Positions 11,838-24,631 of a stretch of DNA of 64,000 bases are shown piece by piece; within the stretch, counting starts at the first letter, position 1; the number at the start of each line of letters is the position of its first letter. The position numbers and the translations under genes were made by a program. This stretch comes from Papaver somniferum (taxonomy: Eukaryota > Streptophyta > Magnoliopsida > Ranunculales > Papaveraceae): NCBI RefSeq assembly GCF_003573695.1, contig NC_039365.1, positions 84,299,089 to 84,363,088 on the forward strand, given 5' to 3'. The notes under the pieces are model-generated. The model had not been told where the DNA came from. It searched no databases and worked only from the letters and a program-made list of their open reading frames with translations.

Positions 11838-12678
11838 AACGTTGTGCTACCTTCACCTCCAGCGTTCCCCTTTCAGCATTTTCTTCGGTATTTTTCCTTT
11901 TCATGCAATATTTGTAACTTCTCTAAAATGATTGCACTGCTTGCACTCATGAGTAGAGTTTTCGATTTCAATTAAAGAACGTCTTTCCTTAAAAGGTTTT
12001 CCCAAACCATCTTAAAGGAAAAATACCAATTAAACCCAAACTCTCACAGAGTCATTACCCGTCTATTGAAAGCCAGAGAAACCAAATCACCACAAAAAAA
12101 ATATATCTATTCAAAAATACTGAAGAAGGGAATATGCAAGGAAGTTGATCATTAGGCGGCAGAACAAATATCTTCTTCAAAAATATCCGGCTTCAAATCT
12201 CACCTAACATTCCTCTGGTTTTCGGGATGTGTGACAACGATGCTGCTACAAGGGAGAACCAAGAAACAGGTCGGTCGAACCTTTAACCATTGTTGTTATT
12301 TCCCCTGTTTTGAGTTAATATGGGTGATGTCAGTGTTCGGAGGCATTGGATACGAAAGCAGCAGACCGACTAGTACCTGTGGCAAATTCCATCCGCATTA
12401 TTTGTGTACGACGTCTATCCGTCTACTGGATGGCCAGGAGGGTCGAGCTAATTATTTTCGCATAAAGGGTTTTTGGATCTTTTCAGTATGGAGGTTTTAT
12501 TGATTCATTCAGAGATGTGAAACCGAGCTAAACAACGAAATGTTACTTGGCGAAGACCTAACTCCGCCATGAAGACAAGAAAGTGAAACTAATATTTGAA
12601 ATATCAGAAGCGGCTACACGCCGAGAAGAAATAGCAAAAGTAAAAAAAATTGGTCGTCAATGGCAGACGCCTGGATCA
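11838..12678 (+). other. Junction region between the A element start and element D gag
   Basis: No supportable gene. Somewhere here A-family internal sequence gives way to the untranslated leader of the Athila-like element D. I see no copy of the D LTR (19272-20824) in this stretch, so the D 5' LTR is missing and the exact breakpoint cannot be placed by eye. Confidence 0.4.
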
Positions 12679-12679
12679 A

Positions 12680-13984
12680 TAACGCCTCCATCAGAGCTTT
12701 TTCAAGCAATTTCCCCAGCACCCTCTCTGGAAGCAAACGTTCCATCCAGACGCCGCCTCGGAAGCAACAACTTCAGCATCCCATCCAGAAGCCGCCTCAG
12801 CAGCAGCGACCTCAACATCCCATCCAGAAGCCGCTTCGGCAGCATCATCTTCCACATCTTGTCCGGCGTTTGTTTCAACAGCAATCCCAGCGTATGAAAC
12901 AGAGGCACCCTATGAACTGAAACCTGGGACCTTACAGATGCTCCCAATCTTTTTAGGGAAAGAAAATGAAAACCCTTATTACCATGTTAGGGATTTTGAG
13001 GAAATTTGTAGTACTCTAAGAATTAGAGGCTTAGATGATGATGCTTTGAAACTTAGGTTATTCCCATTTTCCCTGAAAGATAAGGCCAAGTCGTGGCTGT
13101 ATAGTTTGGACTCCGAGTCAATTGAGACATATGAAAAACTTACAGCTGCCTTTTTCAATAAGTTTTTCCCTAAGCACAAAACATCGTCTATTAGGACGCA
13201 AATATGCACATTTTCACAACAAGAGGGAGAATCTTTATATAGGTATTTGGAAAGGTTCAATGATTTATTATCCCAGTGTCCTCATCATGGTTTAGAAAAG
13301 GTTAGGCTAGTTCAGATCCTTTATGAGGGTTTAGATTATTCCACAACGACCATGGTTGAGTCTCTATGCACTGGTGGATTTGAAAACCAAACTGTTGATG
13401 CGGTGATGGAATTTTTTAATGTAATCGTCGAAAAAACCCAGCAATGGGAAAATAGTAGGGAACCCCAGAAAACAATTCTTTTAAGTAGAGGAAACGTTAA
13501 TAGGGTAGAAGGAGGCTATGAATCAGATGTCAAAATTTCTGCTATAGCAAAAAGGTTAGAAGCCTTAGAAGTGGGCCAGACTAGTGGTAGAGTGGAGCCT
13601 TTTTGGGAAGGCCAGAATATTGAAGAGCAGGCCAATGATCTTTATAATAACACTAGATTTGATAACCGTCAAAAGATTGACCCATATTCAGAAACCTATA
13701 ATCCTGGTTGGAGAAACCATCCGAACCTTTCGTGGTCTAAGGGACAAATTCAAGGTCAGTTTAGTAATTCTAATGCTCCCCCAGGTTTTGGATATACTAA
13801 GAATCCTTCAGGACTAGCTCAGTTTCAGAATCAGTCAGATAAGAAAATCCTAAGTTTAGAGGAATCTCTCACCTTGTTAACTCAGCAAACTGCAAAATTC
13901 CAGTTATCGGTAGAACAGAGTCTACAAGCTAGTAACAGGATAGGACAAGAAAATAGTCAGGCTATTTCCGAGTTAAAAACCTAG
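12680..13984 (+). pseudogene. Element D Gag, ended by an in-frame TAG
   Basis: The frame is open from about 12680. The first 85 codons are Ala/Ser/Thr rich with repeats of a short HPEAAS-type unit. Then comes YELKPGTLQML and the Athila Gag core: FPFSLKDKAKSWLYSL, KFFPKHKT, SLYRYLERFNDLLSQCPHHG. Gag packages the element RNA. The predicted ATG at 12938 is probably internal, since the preceding ELKPG block belongs to the family core; upstream a TAA near 12676 suggests a frameshift from the frame starting at 12583. It ends at TAG 13982-13984, after which protease continues in the same frame. Confidence 0.8.
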
Positions 13985-15358
13985 GTTGGTCTGATAAGTG
14001 ATTCTTTGAGAGAAAAAGGTAAGTTTCCTAGTCAAACACAACCCAACCCTAGAGGAGTTCATGAATTAGGTGCAAAACTATCGAATAAATTGAATGTTGT
14101 TAGAACCCTTAGAAGTGGTAGAGTTGTAGACAATAAGGTAACCATGCCCGATAATGAACATACTGTAGTTCACCCCTCAGGATCTCACCTCTCAGGACCA
14201 GTAGCTGAAGAGACTGATAAAGAATCTGATGATGTGAATTCGGTTCCTGAAAGGTCTGATTTTAGGCCTAGAGCCCCATTTCCTCATCTATTAGTACCAA
14301 CAAAGAAGGAATCGAACTTTAATGACATAGTGGAGGTTTTTAAGCAAGTTACCATAAACCTTCACTTATTAGATGAAATTAGGCAAATTTATGCTTATGC
14401 CAAGTTCCTTAAGGATATGTGTACGCGAAAGCGAAAACTTAGCGTCCATAAGAAAGCCTTTTTAGCTAGTCATGTAAGTTCAATCATTCAGAACACCACA
14501 ACTCCAAAGTACAAAGACCCAGGTTCTCCTACCATTTCTTGCACAATAGGTAACTTCCGGGTAGAAAAAGATTTACTTGACTTAGGAGCCAGTGTGAACT
14601 TACTGCCATTCCATGTATACTTACAGCTAGGACTTGGTGAAATGAAACCTACTCAGATGACACTGCAGTTAGCTGATAGGTCTGTTAAAATCCCTCGAGG
14701 TGTTATCGAGGATGTTCTTATTGAGGTCGAAAAGTTTATTTATCTAGTGGATTTCGTGGTCCTAGATACCTAACCTGTCCCTGACCCAGAGAACCAGATA
14801 CCTGTGATTTTAGGTCGCCCATTTTTATCTACGTCTAATGCGATCATTAACTGTCGAAATGGTGTGATGAGTTTATCTTTTGGCAATATGACTATGGAGA
14901 TGAACATTTTTAATGTCATTAAGCAACCTCATGAGCTAGATGACACATGTGTTGAGGAGGTGAACATGATAGAAGCCTTAGTTCAGGAGTCATTACCAAA
15001 CATCTTGTCTGAAGACCCATTAGAAAGTTGTCTATCCCATTTTGGTTTAGATTTTGACGACGATAGCACTATTGAACAGGTGAATGCTCTATTAGATTCT
15101 ACCCCTGTGTTAGACACTGATAGATGGAAATATAGGTTCGAACCGTTACCAGTTTCTGAGACTACCCTAATTCCTTCTTTAGAAGAGCCCCCAAAGTTGG
15201 ACCTTAAACCGCTACCCGATACTCTAAAGTATGTGTTTTTAGGCCTATCTGAGACTTTACCTGTGATTGTAGCTTCCAATTTGGATAGTGATCAGGAAAG
15301 TAGGCTAGTAAATGTACTTCAATACAATAAGGAAGCTTTAGGGTGGACTATAGTATAA
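13985..15358 (+). pseudogene. Element D protease region
   Basis: In phase with gag after the TAG. It contains the Athila aspartic protease block with DLGASVNLLP as active site and LQLADRSVKIPRG following, then a TAA at 14771-14773, and, still in the same frame, ILGRPFLSTSNAIINC and a spacer leading toward RT (LQYNKEALGWTI). At about 15345 a short deletion removes the usual junction and shifts the frame into RT. The two stops and the deletion show that the polyprotein is dead. Confidence 0.82.
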
Positions 15359-16149
15359 GTCCTACTGTGTGTATGCATCAGATTCATTTAGAGGAAGACT
15401 CCAAACCTTCTAGGGAGATGCAACGTCGACTGAACCCTAACATGAAAGAGGTAGTTCGAAAAGAGGTGCTTAAGTTGTTAGATGAGGGTATTATTTACCC
15501 AATTTCAGACAGTAAGTGGGTCAGCCCTGTTCAGGTTGTCCCCAAGAAATCAGGTATCACTGTAGTCCAGAATGATAATAATGAATTAATCCCTACCCGA
15601 GTGACCACGGGATGGCGTGTGTGTATTGACTATAGTAAATTGAACAAGGTCACAAGGAAGGATCACTTTCCCCTTCCTTTTATCGACCAAATGCTAGAGA
15701 GATTAGCTGGACATAGTCACTATTGCATCTTAGATAGCTACTCCGGTTATAATCAGATCGTTATTGCCCCAGAAGACCAAGAGAAAACCACTTTTACCTG
15801 TCCCTTTGGTACCTTTGCGTATAGACGCATGCCTTTCGGGCTATGTAATGCCCCTGCAACTTTTCAGCGTTGTATGATGAGCATATTTTCTGATATGGTA
15901 GAATGGTTCTTAGAGGTCTTTATGGATGATTTTTCAGTGTTTGGTTCATCTTTCGATGAGTGCTTGCATCATTTGACATTAGTGTTGACTAGGTGTAAGG
16001 AAAAAAATTTAGTGCTTAAAAAATGCCATTTCATGGTTAAATCAGGAATTGTATTAGGGCACATCGTCTCTTCGAAGGGTATAGAGGTAGACAAAGCCAA
16101 AGTTGACCTTATTAACTTTACAGGTCCCAAAAACCGTAAAAGATATTAG
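15343..16149 (+). pseudogene. Element D reverse transcriptase
   Basis: A 268-codon frame with all main RT blocks: GWRVCIDYSKLNKVT, LDSYSGYNQI, TCPFGTFAYRRMPFGLCNAP and the catalytic FMDDFSVFG, then FLGH-type thumb sequence in the next frame. The match to the Athila lineage is strong. A frameshift in the A-rich run near 16130 separates it from the thumb and RNase H. Confidence 0.9.
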
Positions 16150-16662
16150 GTCATTCCTAGGGCATGCAGGTTTTTACCGTCGATTCATTAAGGATTTTAG
16201 CTTGATTTCTAGACCTCTTTGCAATTTGCTTGCAAAAGATGTTAAGTTTGTCTTTGATGATGCTTGTTTAGAGGCTTTTGAGAAGCTTAAAACTTTACTC
16301 ACTACTGCCCCGATAGTCCAGGCACCTAACTGGAACCTACCCTTTGAGATTATGTGTGATTCTTCAGATTATGCTATAGGCGTCGTTTTAGGACAACGAG
16401 AAAACAAATTACTTCATGTGATTTATTATGCTAGCAAAACTCTGAATGATGCCCAAATGAACTACACAACTACCGAGAAGGAACTTTTAGCCATCGTGTT
16501 TGCCTTGGATAAGTTTAGGTCCTACCTATTAGGTTCTAAGATCATAATCTATAGATCATGCTGCTTTGAAATACCTTTTATCTAAGAAGGATACCAAACC
16601 TAGATTGATTAGATGGATCCTATTGTTACAGGAATTTTCCCCAGACATTAGAGACAAAAAGG
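16103..16662 (+). pseudogene. Element D RNase H
   Basis: The frame starting near 16103 contains KTVKDIRSFLGHAGFYRRF, then RNase H motifs CDSSDYAIGVVLG and TTTEKELLAIVFALDKFRSY. The last motif (IIIYTDH in relatives) is destroyed by a frameshift at about 16550, after which [13 protein letters not shown] sequence continues in another frame up to the integrase. Confidence 0.85.
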
Positions 16663-18072
16663 GTGCAGAAAATAGTAGCAGATCACTTGTCTAGGCTAGT
16701 TGTTAGTTCCCCTAGTGATTCCCTTCCTATAAGGGATAGCTTTCCTGATGAACAATTGTTCTCTGTTTCCCAATCACCTTGGTATGCAAATATAGTGAAT
16801 TATCTTGTTACTGGTCGAACCCCTCAACATTGGGGTAAGCAAGATCGTTCTAGGTTTTTAGCCGAGGTTAAGCATTTCTTTTGGGACGATCCTTATCTGT
16901 TTAAGTATTGTCCGGACCAGATTATTAGGAGATGTGTATCTGAGAGTGACCAGTCTAGTATTATCTCCTTTTGTCATGAACATGCATGTGGGGGTCATTT
17001 TAGTGCTAAGAAGACTGCTGCTAAGATTTTGCAGTGTGGATTTTACTGGCCTTCGTTGTTTAAAGATTCCCATAGTCATTGTGTTTCTTGTGAGCGTTGC
17101 CAGAAGTTAGGAACCATTTCCCGTAGAAATATGATGCCTTTGAACCCTATTTTAGTGATTGAGGTCTTTGATGTGTGGGGCATTGATTTTATGGGTCCAT
17201 TTCCTATTTCGTTTGGTTATCTTTACATACTTGTCGCTGTAGACTATGTGTCTAAGTGGGTTGAGGCGGTTCCGTGTAAAACGAATGACCACAGGGTCGT
17301 AGTCCAGTTTTTGAAAGAGAATATACTTACACGTTTTGGTACGCCGCGAGCTATAATTAGTGATGGAGGTTCACACTTTTGTAATAGACCGTTTGCTTTT
17401 AATGAAACAATACGGTATTACCCATAAAGTAGCAACCCCATATCACCCTCAGACTAGTGGTCAGGTAGAGGTTTCCAATAGGGAAATTAAACGTATTCTA
17501 GAGAAAACAGTTAATCCAAATAGGAAAGACTGGTCGTCGAGGCTTACTGATGCCTTATGGGCTTACCGTACTGCGTTTAAGACACCCATTGGAATGTCAC
17601 CTTATCGTTTAGTGTTTGGCAAGGCATGTCACCTGCCTGTTGAGTTAGAGCATCGAGCCTATTGGGCTATTAAGAACTTAAACTTTTCACTTGACAAGGC
17701 AGGAGCTCAAAGAAAGCTCCAGCTCAATGAGTTGGACGAGATTCGTAGAGATGCATACGATAGTGCTAAGGAGTATAAGAACAAAATGAAACTTGTGCAT
17801 GATAGGAATATTTTACGAAAGTCATTTTCTCCAGGTCAAAAAGTTCTTCTGTATGACACTCGTTTGCATCTATTCCCGGGAAGTTGCGCTCTCGGTGGAC
17901 CGGTCCTTTTGTGGTCCGTACTGTTTTTCCTCATGGCGCTGTTGAGATTGAGACACCAGATGGTAGTAGTTCTTCGAAGGTTAACGGTCAGCGATTGAAG
18001 CCCTTTTTAGAGCCTTTTCCTACAGGTGATGTTGAGGAGGTCCCTCTGGAGGACCCTGTTTACCTTGATTGA
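16663..18072 (+). pseudogene. Element D integrase
   Basis: Three overlapping frames together cover the integrase. 16663-17427 has the zinc-binding HHCC region ([18 protein letters not shown]) and the catalytic [10 protein letters not shown] and [10 protein letters not shown]. After a frameshift near 17390, 17360-17998 has [16 protein letters not shown] with the catalytic Glu region and [17 protein letters not shown] third frame, 17884-18072, has SRWTGPFVV, the C-terminal DNA-binding block. No chromodomain follows, as expected for Athila. Confidence 0.88.
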
Positions 18073-19271
18073 CCATCGAGGCGATTTTGTGTTGTATAAT
18101 ATTTTTGTAGGTTTTGGTTACACTTCACCCAGGTACTATCTTTCCGACTTCTCTCTTTACTATTTCCTCATGTTACTTATTTTTGGTACTGTTCTTTGAT
18201 TAGAAACATTGAGGACAATGTTAGATTTAAGTTTGGGGGTGGGGTAGAACTTTTTGTTACCTTTTCGTTGCAATAAATAAACTCCAGAGCCTAGAAATTT
18301 ATCCCTATTAAGGATGGCACTAACCAATCTAAGTGGATGGAAGCATTTTGGTTGTAGGAGTTGAGGAACCAATCTGACTAGATGGCAACATCTAAAGAGT
18401 CTATTCATAAAAGCACAGAGCTCAGGTGTTAGAAATAACATGATAGTTTCACCATATCTCGTTGAGTCCTTTTCACTTCTGTTTTATTTTGTTTTGTTTT
18501 TAAACTATGTTTCTCTAAGTGATTAGGTGGGGCTCACGATTCAAGTTGTTACCAATGCTAGGGTGAATTAGAGTGATTGAGATACAAAAAAAAAAAAAAG
18601 ACCAGACCATCAGACCAACTGGAATAAATTCAATAAAGTCGACCACTGGAACCCTTGTATATGCCAGTTGTGTTGACCTAGAGTTAGGATTATCAATCAC
18701 TGTTCCCTTGTATATGCCAGTGTGTTGATATTAGTCAGACGTATCTCAGTCCATTAGGATAGGTTCATTTTGGCGGAGGCCTTCAGACAGATATGAGAAA
18801 CACCGTTCACCTAGTAAACATCAAAACCATCTATGTTTTTCTATATCCATCTTCTTGATCTATCCATGTGATTAGTTTTGACTCCGGATATTGATGTCCA
18901 TAGTGCGACTATCTGAGTAGAGCTCTGTCACTTCATATGAATTTTAGTATGCTTGAGTGCAAACTCGTGTACAACAATTGGAATTTCGCATCAGGGTACT
19001 TCCTCCTGTAGTCAATAAGTATGCCAACCAAGGAGATTCTTTAGTGCCTTCCAAGGTTCTGTGTAGATAGCTAGGGTCTGGAGTAAAGGTTTTGTGGGTA
19101 TACCTCTGGTAAGCCCTCCGGAGACAACACTCCGCCACTAGGGACACCTAGGGGTTTAAAGGCTTATTGCATACGCTAAATGCAATCGACGATGCCTGCG
19201 ACAGTGAGTTAGGATTTTATTTCTATTTTATTTTTGCTCGAGGACTAGCAAATAATAGGTTTGGGGGTATT
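18073..19271 (+). other. Element D region between integrase and 3' LTR, no env-like ORF left
   Basis: No supportable gene in 1.2 kb. Two similar G-rich tracts occur: AAGTTTGGGGGTGGGG at about 18228 and AGGTTTGGGGGTATT at 19257-19271. The second directly precedes the LTR and is the functional-position polypurine tract; the first may be a second plus-strand priming site or an old duplicate. Some Athila elements keep an env-like ORF here, but I see no signal or membrane segment in an open frame. Confidence 0.6.
19257..19271 (+). other. Polypurine tract of element D
   Basis: AGGTTTGGGGGTATT immediately before the TG of the 3' LTR. Confidence 0.75.
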
Positions 19272-20824
19272 TGATAGACACATTTTTGTGTCCGATTTGT
19301 CTCGATTCTATATTTGTTAGGGCTCATTTTTGTACTTATTATGGTGTTTTATTTATTTGTAGGTTTTTTGGCTAATAAACATTTTTGGAAAAAATTGGCT
19401 CGAAAAGTTGTCGGAAAGCACCCGGAGGACATTTGCTATTCGGACTCTCACTTTGGATAAGGGGTAACCTAATTACTAAGGGGCATCCCATTTCCAGGCA
19501 GTTGCTAATCGCACCCCTACTCTGGATAAGGGGCAACCATCTTCAACATTCAAAAACCAGGTTTTGGCGGGAAAAAGTGCAGTTAAAGAACAGTTTTGGC
19601 AATCGTGATTTGGAGGAGTTTGAGGTCGATTAAACCTCTGATTTTCATAGGATAGACTCCTTATGGGTCTAGGAATCTGATATGGGTGTTTAAATCGATT
19701 AGACTGGGCTCAATCGACGGATTTTTCTCAAAAGAAAATATGGAAAGTCACGTGTGTGACCTGTTTTAGGGAATTTTAGAGAGATTAAAACGCTGTAAAC
19801 CTTCCAAAAGATTTGTATCTATCTAAGGAAGAGTTTAGAATAAAAAGGAAATCTCAGAAACGCGTAGAAATCCTAAAACAAGAAATTGTCGCAACTTGGC
19901 CGTGAAGAGAAGGAAAGAGATTTTGGAAGATTTGGGAGAGATTTAATCGGTATTTTTGATATAAATAGATGTCTTGGGTCATATAGAAGAGGTGTCGAGA
20001 GTTTGGGAACCTAAGGAGAGCCAGAAAAGAAGAAATCAGAGCTTTACCAAACTCTGTTTCTGCTGCTGCTGCTGCTGTTAAAGAAGAAGAACGTGAATAA
20101 CATTGACGCTCGGTAAACAGTCGCAGAACAGTGTCGTTGTTTAACAGCTGAAGAACATTAAGTTGTTCAGGGCAGTCTTATTTTAGGGTCTTAAAATCAG
20201 CGGCAAAGCAACAGTTTTTCTGTAACAGTTCCATTGTAACAGCTGTTTTGCAACACCAATACACTGTTGCAAACAGTCTGTGTTATTACTTTTCACTCTT
20301 TTAATCATCTTTTGAGCAACAAACACACATTTTGAGATCATGATTGATATGAGGAGCGAAACCCCATTGCTGAGGCGATAGAGGAAGCTATTTTTCCAAC
20401 AAAAAGTGGTATATTCTATTTTATCTTTTTATTTGCAATAATTATATGATTATTTGCCTTGAACTGTTATTGAATATGATTTTTATTTGAGTGATTGTGA
20501 TCTATTTTGATGGAGTATGCTTAGTTTTAAGACTTTTGATGCTTCATACTTAGTATTTACAATTATTACTTTTGAAAATCTACTTGTTGCAATATTTTAG
20601 AATCAAATTAAACAAGAAAATTGCATAAATAGAACTATTGGTTTAATCACTTTGAACTTGGAAAACAGTGGAATCTTAGCCTCAGTGTTTCTTTTAGTAT
20701 TGATATCATCTTTGATTGAATTTGCTATAATTTTTATTGATTTTTCTATTTTAATATTAGTATTTAAGTCTAATTAATATCCTTCACAAGTCTGAGAATC
20801 GAACTACTTTTACCACTATCTACA
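19272..20824 (+). repeat. 3' LTR of element D (1553 bp)
   Basis: Starts TGATAGACACATTTTTGTG after the purine tract and ends ACCACTATCTACA, a typical Athila LTR end. The next base begins sequence that aligns with B LTRs (compare 20835 onward with 27805 onward), which fixes the right border. No second copy is in the window. Confidence 0.75.
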
Positions 20825-22270
20825 AATCACATCAAAGCACAAATTCGGTTTTCATAATTCCTGGAAATGCTCTGTCCAAAAATAATGATCGAAATCTCCC
20901 GGAAAATCTCTAATTAGTAAATGCACATTACTAATTCTTATTTCCCTATAAAATGAAATTAATAACCTTAATTAAAAGATTCTTAACTTATTTATGTTTT
21001 GATCCTAGGATTCTCTTCCCTTAGCTATTAAGGAATAACTTTGAAAAATTAAAGAAATAAACATTCATAGCACATGTTCAAAGTATGTCGACATCCTTAC
21101 TTTGTAAGTTCTCTTTCACACTTACAACCTTGAAACCGATTAACCACACTTCCAAACAAGTTTAGAATTGGTTCATCTGACTTTCAAGAACTATGTGATT
21201 GATCAAATAACATTCAATCACAATCACGGGTTTAACGGTTCTACCAAAACAAGTTTCGGTTCTACCTTCCATGTGAGTACGGTGCATAGTCACACTAACT
21301 TTCCAAAATTCGGTTTACTAGCTACTAGGATCGGTTCCCCACATATATATGGTATCTATCTTATATGTGTTGCACGTGTCCATAGGATCGGTTCCCCTTT
21401 GCCTAAAAACGTGTTGTACATGTTCATAGGATCGGTTCCCCTTTCTGCTATAAACCTTGATGCACCTTATACAAGGATCGGTTCCCCTTTGTAATGTACT
21501 GCACCTCTTACTAGGATCGGTTCCCCTTTCCCATATTTGGTCATACATAAAATCACAAACCTGATCATACCATCTCATGTGATTATTTAAGATCGGTCTC
21601 ACTAATAAAAGTCATACCAATACATAAATCAGACCTTTGTGAATAGTTCTACCAAGAACACAACAAGTCGTGAACGGTTATACTCAATCACACATATTGG
21701 TTACTCATAGATATGCAATGAATAACAAAACCAATAGCGCCTGACGATTTCTTTTTCGATTCACAAACAAGTTTATGAACTTACTTCCTTAGAACACATG
21801 TAAAACATTGTTCCCTAGGATGAAATCCTCACCTTATATCCATACATAATCATAATATGATTCAAATGATTATGTCGATGTCTTATTTACAAAGTTTAAT
21901 GGTTAAGCAATAAACCTCGTATTGTACTCCTTAATACTATGTCTATCTATAGTTCAAATATGCTTCGCAGTTTTGTTTTCAATATGCACGACTTGAAAGA
22001 TACGTTAGGGAATGAAACAGTTCAAGTCAAATATCACTAACCTCAAGTGGAAGGATGATTGTTGTCGTTGTAGCTCCTTGCTTGTTCACATCTCCAAGTC
22101 TTCAAAATACTTGTAATGTCTCATATCTTAATACTTTAAAGCTAACCTATACGAAATTGACTCTAGTACATAATCAAGCGACTCTTAACATGAGTTTTGA
22201 TTTACTAAAATATGACAACCAAACTTGACATACCAATGCTTGGTGGGTTCAACCGAGCAATGCTCTAACA
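20825..22270 (-). repeat. B-family 3' LTR, left copy, truncated (about 1.45 kb of 2.8 kb)
   Basis: Minus-strand LTR starting TGTTAGAGCATTGCTCGG (plus-strand end at 22270) and aligning with the middle and right B LTRs up to about 27800 and 56960 of those copies. The last 1.4 kb of the LTR is missing because element D and a deletion lie on its left. It contains five spaced copies of GGGGAACCGATCC between 21329 and 21534. At 21733 it keeps the unoccupied version of the site where F inserted in the middle LTR. Confidence 0.85.
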
Positions 22271-22282
22271 ATATCCTCCTTT
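22271..22282 (-). other. Polypurine tract of the left B element
   Basis: On the minus strand AAAGGAGGATAT directly precedes the LTR start TGTTAGAGC. The same place in the right element (49480-49491) reads AAGGGGGAGAT. Confidence 0.7.
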
Positions 22283-24036
22283 GTCAATTTTAGTGACAAA
22301 CCCCTTAAATTACAAGAATTCATTACACATACGCTTGATTCCCGATTCAACAACACAGTAAACTTCTTACATTCAATCCTTGAAAATGTCGTTGTTGACA
22401 TTATAATAACAAATCAAATACTCCCCTTAAGGAAGATTGGTAGATATTTAATCCGCACGTCTGTGTTATACCAATTCATATGACATGTTACTCCCCTTTA
22501 GTCTGTGCCTTCACTCTTTCGTTTAGATAAAACGTTTAAGCGCCAATGTTCTTTTCCTTAGCGATACAAATCAATATAAAATCAATGCCAATATCACTTG
22601 TTTACTCCATATATTTCTCCCCCTTTTTGTCACAAAATGACAAAGAAACGAAAAAAGAAAGGACAACGCGAAAAGAATCTTACAAATCTCAAAATAGACT
22701 TGCAACTTGTAGAGTTAGGCACGAGGGTTCCACACATCATGTTCTGATAACCAATATCAAAACCGAAACTAGAAGTAGTTTTATTTTGATATGTTACCAA
22801 GGAAACAATTGTCCGAAACAATTTTTCCAATTTAGTTTAGCAAAACAAAAATAAACTAAGCACCTTAGTCCCTTTGCTAAACCGATTGTTCAAACAACCG
22901 CTTAATTCGATAAGACCAAAATAAAGATAGCTCTATTTTTCTCATCAGGTTCTAATTATCCATAAACTTAGACCTTTCTATTTTAAACAAGACAAGTACT
23001 AGGTTAGTTAACTATCATTTCTTGTTAAGGAATTCAATTAGACTTGAATAACCGAAACCTCACTTCGATAAGTCTAACTAAGATCAGAATTAACTTAGTT
23101 TCTCTTATACGAAATCGAATTGTACTAAACAACTCATCCCGTAATCGTTTTATTTCGTTAAGCCATAAATAATTCATACAAACCAACATAAATCAACTTG
23201 ATAATTATTCACCTCAACCGGAAGCAATTGAAACAACATAAGCATTAAAACACCGCAATTGCACCGAAATTTTGTAAGCCTAAACAATTGATACCACACA
23301 ATAAAGCAAAATAACAATAGTTTTTCTTAACCGAAACCAATTGAATTACACACATCCATACACACATAATGGAATAAACATCAATTGAACCCAAATTTTG
23401 TTAAGCAAAAGCAATAAATATATATGATATAAACTCAGGCTTTTCTCAAACAGGAAAACAATTAATTAACAAGATTGTTACCTCGAATTTCGCATCCACT
23501 TCTCCAATATGATTGCATCTTCGTCCATGGAGAATTGATATCGAAATATCATCATGTTGTCATTCTTATGCAAAAACAAAAGAATAACAACAACCAACCT
23601 TTACCAGAGAAAGGTTGAAAATCGGTTTTAACAATTGCAAGCAAAAGTTGAAAACCGTCGAAACATATATGCTTTTATGCTAAACCAAAACCGATTCAAC
23701 ATATTGTGACTTTTCACGTATTGTTTCTACCAGAACCCCTCATGATTCTTTGATAAAGACTACCAACATGGGATAGAACTTAATCCTGCTAAATCAAAAA
23801 GTCACCCAAACCACAAGGGTTCACAACATATGAGATCGAATATTAAGGTAGTAAAATCGAAATCAAACATCCCATAGACATACATAACAATAAGATAAAA
23901 GCATTCAAGCAAGGCTATGTAAACCGAAAACTATCACAAGAAAAATTATAAATCAAATAATTTTATTCATAATAGTTTTATTCATAATAGACTAATACAA
24001 TCAATAAAAGAAATCAAAAATTGATGTCTATTTTTC
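22283..24036 (-). other. Left B element 3' non-coding region
   Basis: No supportable gene in 1.75 kb. It is closely similar to 49492-51225 in the right element. A second purine tract (minus strand AAAAAGGGGGAG, at about 22616-22628) and a 7-bp inverted repeat with a 5-nt loop (TTTGTCA at 22626, TGACAAA at 22638) occur in both copies at the same place. The similarity to the right copy ends within 5 nt of the Gag stop codon. Confidence 0.7.
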
Positions 24037-24369
24037 TCATTTTTGAAACTCTAAAATTGACTTTTTAGAGTTTTCTTCCAAAACTGAAACCGGATCAGCA
24101 GATTTTACCGGATTCCAATCATCTTCTATAATCACAAGTATTGATTCAAGACTAACAACATTGTCATTGACTTCTTTAACTTCCTTCCTCAAATCCTTTT
24201 CCATGTTCCTTACTTCACACAAAATTAGATCTAACTTTAGTGAGAGATTTTTGAGAAGATTATCATTGAGAAAAGAGATCTCTTCATTAGGAACATCATG
24301 TCGAAGCTCCGAAGATGAATCGGAATCGCCATCAGAAGACTCGAGATGAAGTTTCTTGTTAGGAAACAA
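24037..24369 (-). pseudogene. Left B element Gag C-terminal part
   Basis: A 110-codon frame, Ser/Asp-rich at the start (ESSDGDSDSSSE) followed by a charged helical stretch with heptad-like Leu spacing. It ends with TGA at 24037-24039, just before the 3' non-coding region. It probably belongs to the same Gag protein as 24632-26338, with frameshifts in 24370-24631 between them. No motif is recognised in it. Confidence 0.5.
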
Positions 24370-24631
24370 TATAGTCCATACCTTTTCCGTTTTGCGAGAA
24401 TTGCAGCTAGAGGTAGATATTTTGTCAGAACTCTATGAAAATGGAGTAAGATATCTTACCTCTTATAAGCTCTCGAACTTTTTCTCAAAGATCTTTGAGA
24501 ATATTATTTTAATTAAATTCATAACCGAAAAATCAATTTTAGAAAAAAATTTATCCAAATATTTACATCTATATCCTTATTGTATACTATCAAGGGTAAC
24601 AAGTAAGGATTCATGATAACCGGTTAGGCTG

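Larger units (their letters stand above)
12679..20824 (+). mobile_element. Element D: Athila-like Ty3/gypsy element lacking its 5' LTR
   Basis: Plus-strand gag, protease, RT, RNase H and integrase with Athila-type motifs, a long non-coding stretch where Athila elements often keep an env-like ORF, a purine tract, and a 1.55-kb 3' LTR. At least five frameshifts and three in-frame stops are visible. Its right end at 20824 abuts the interior of a B LTR, so D inserted into that LTR. The left part of D and of that B LTR were later lost. Confidence 0.85.

Noticed and set aside
12702..13260. Minus-strand frames opposite the D gag
   Set aside because: Shadows of the Ala/Ser-rich repeats and of the Gag core.
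18073..19271. env-like ORF in element D
   Set aside because: No open frame with signal peptide or membrane segment is seen in this stretch.
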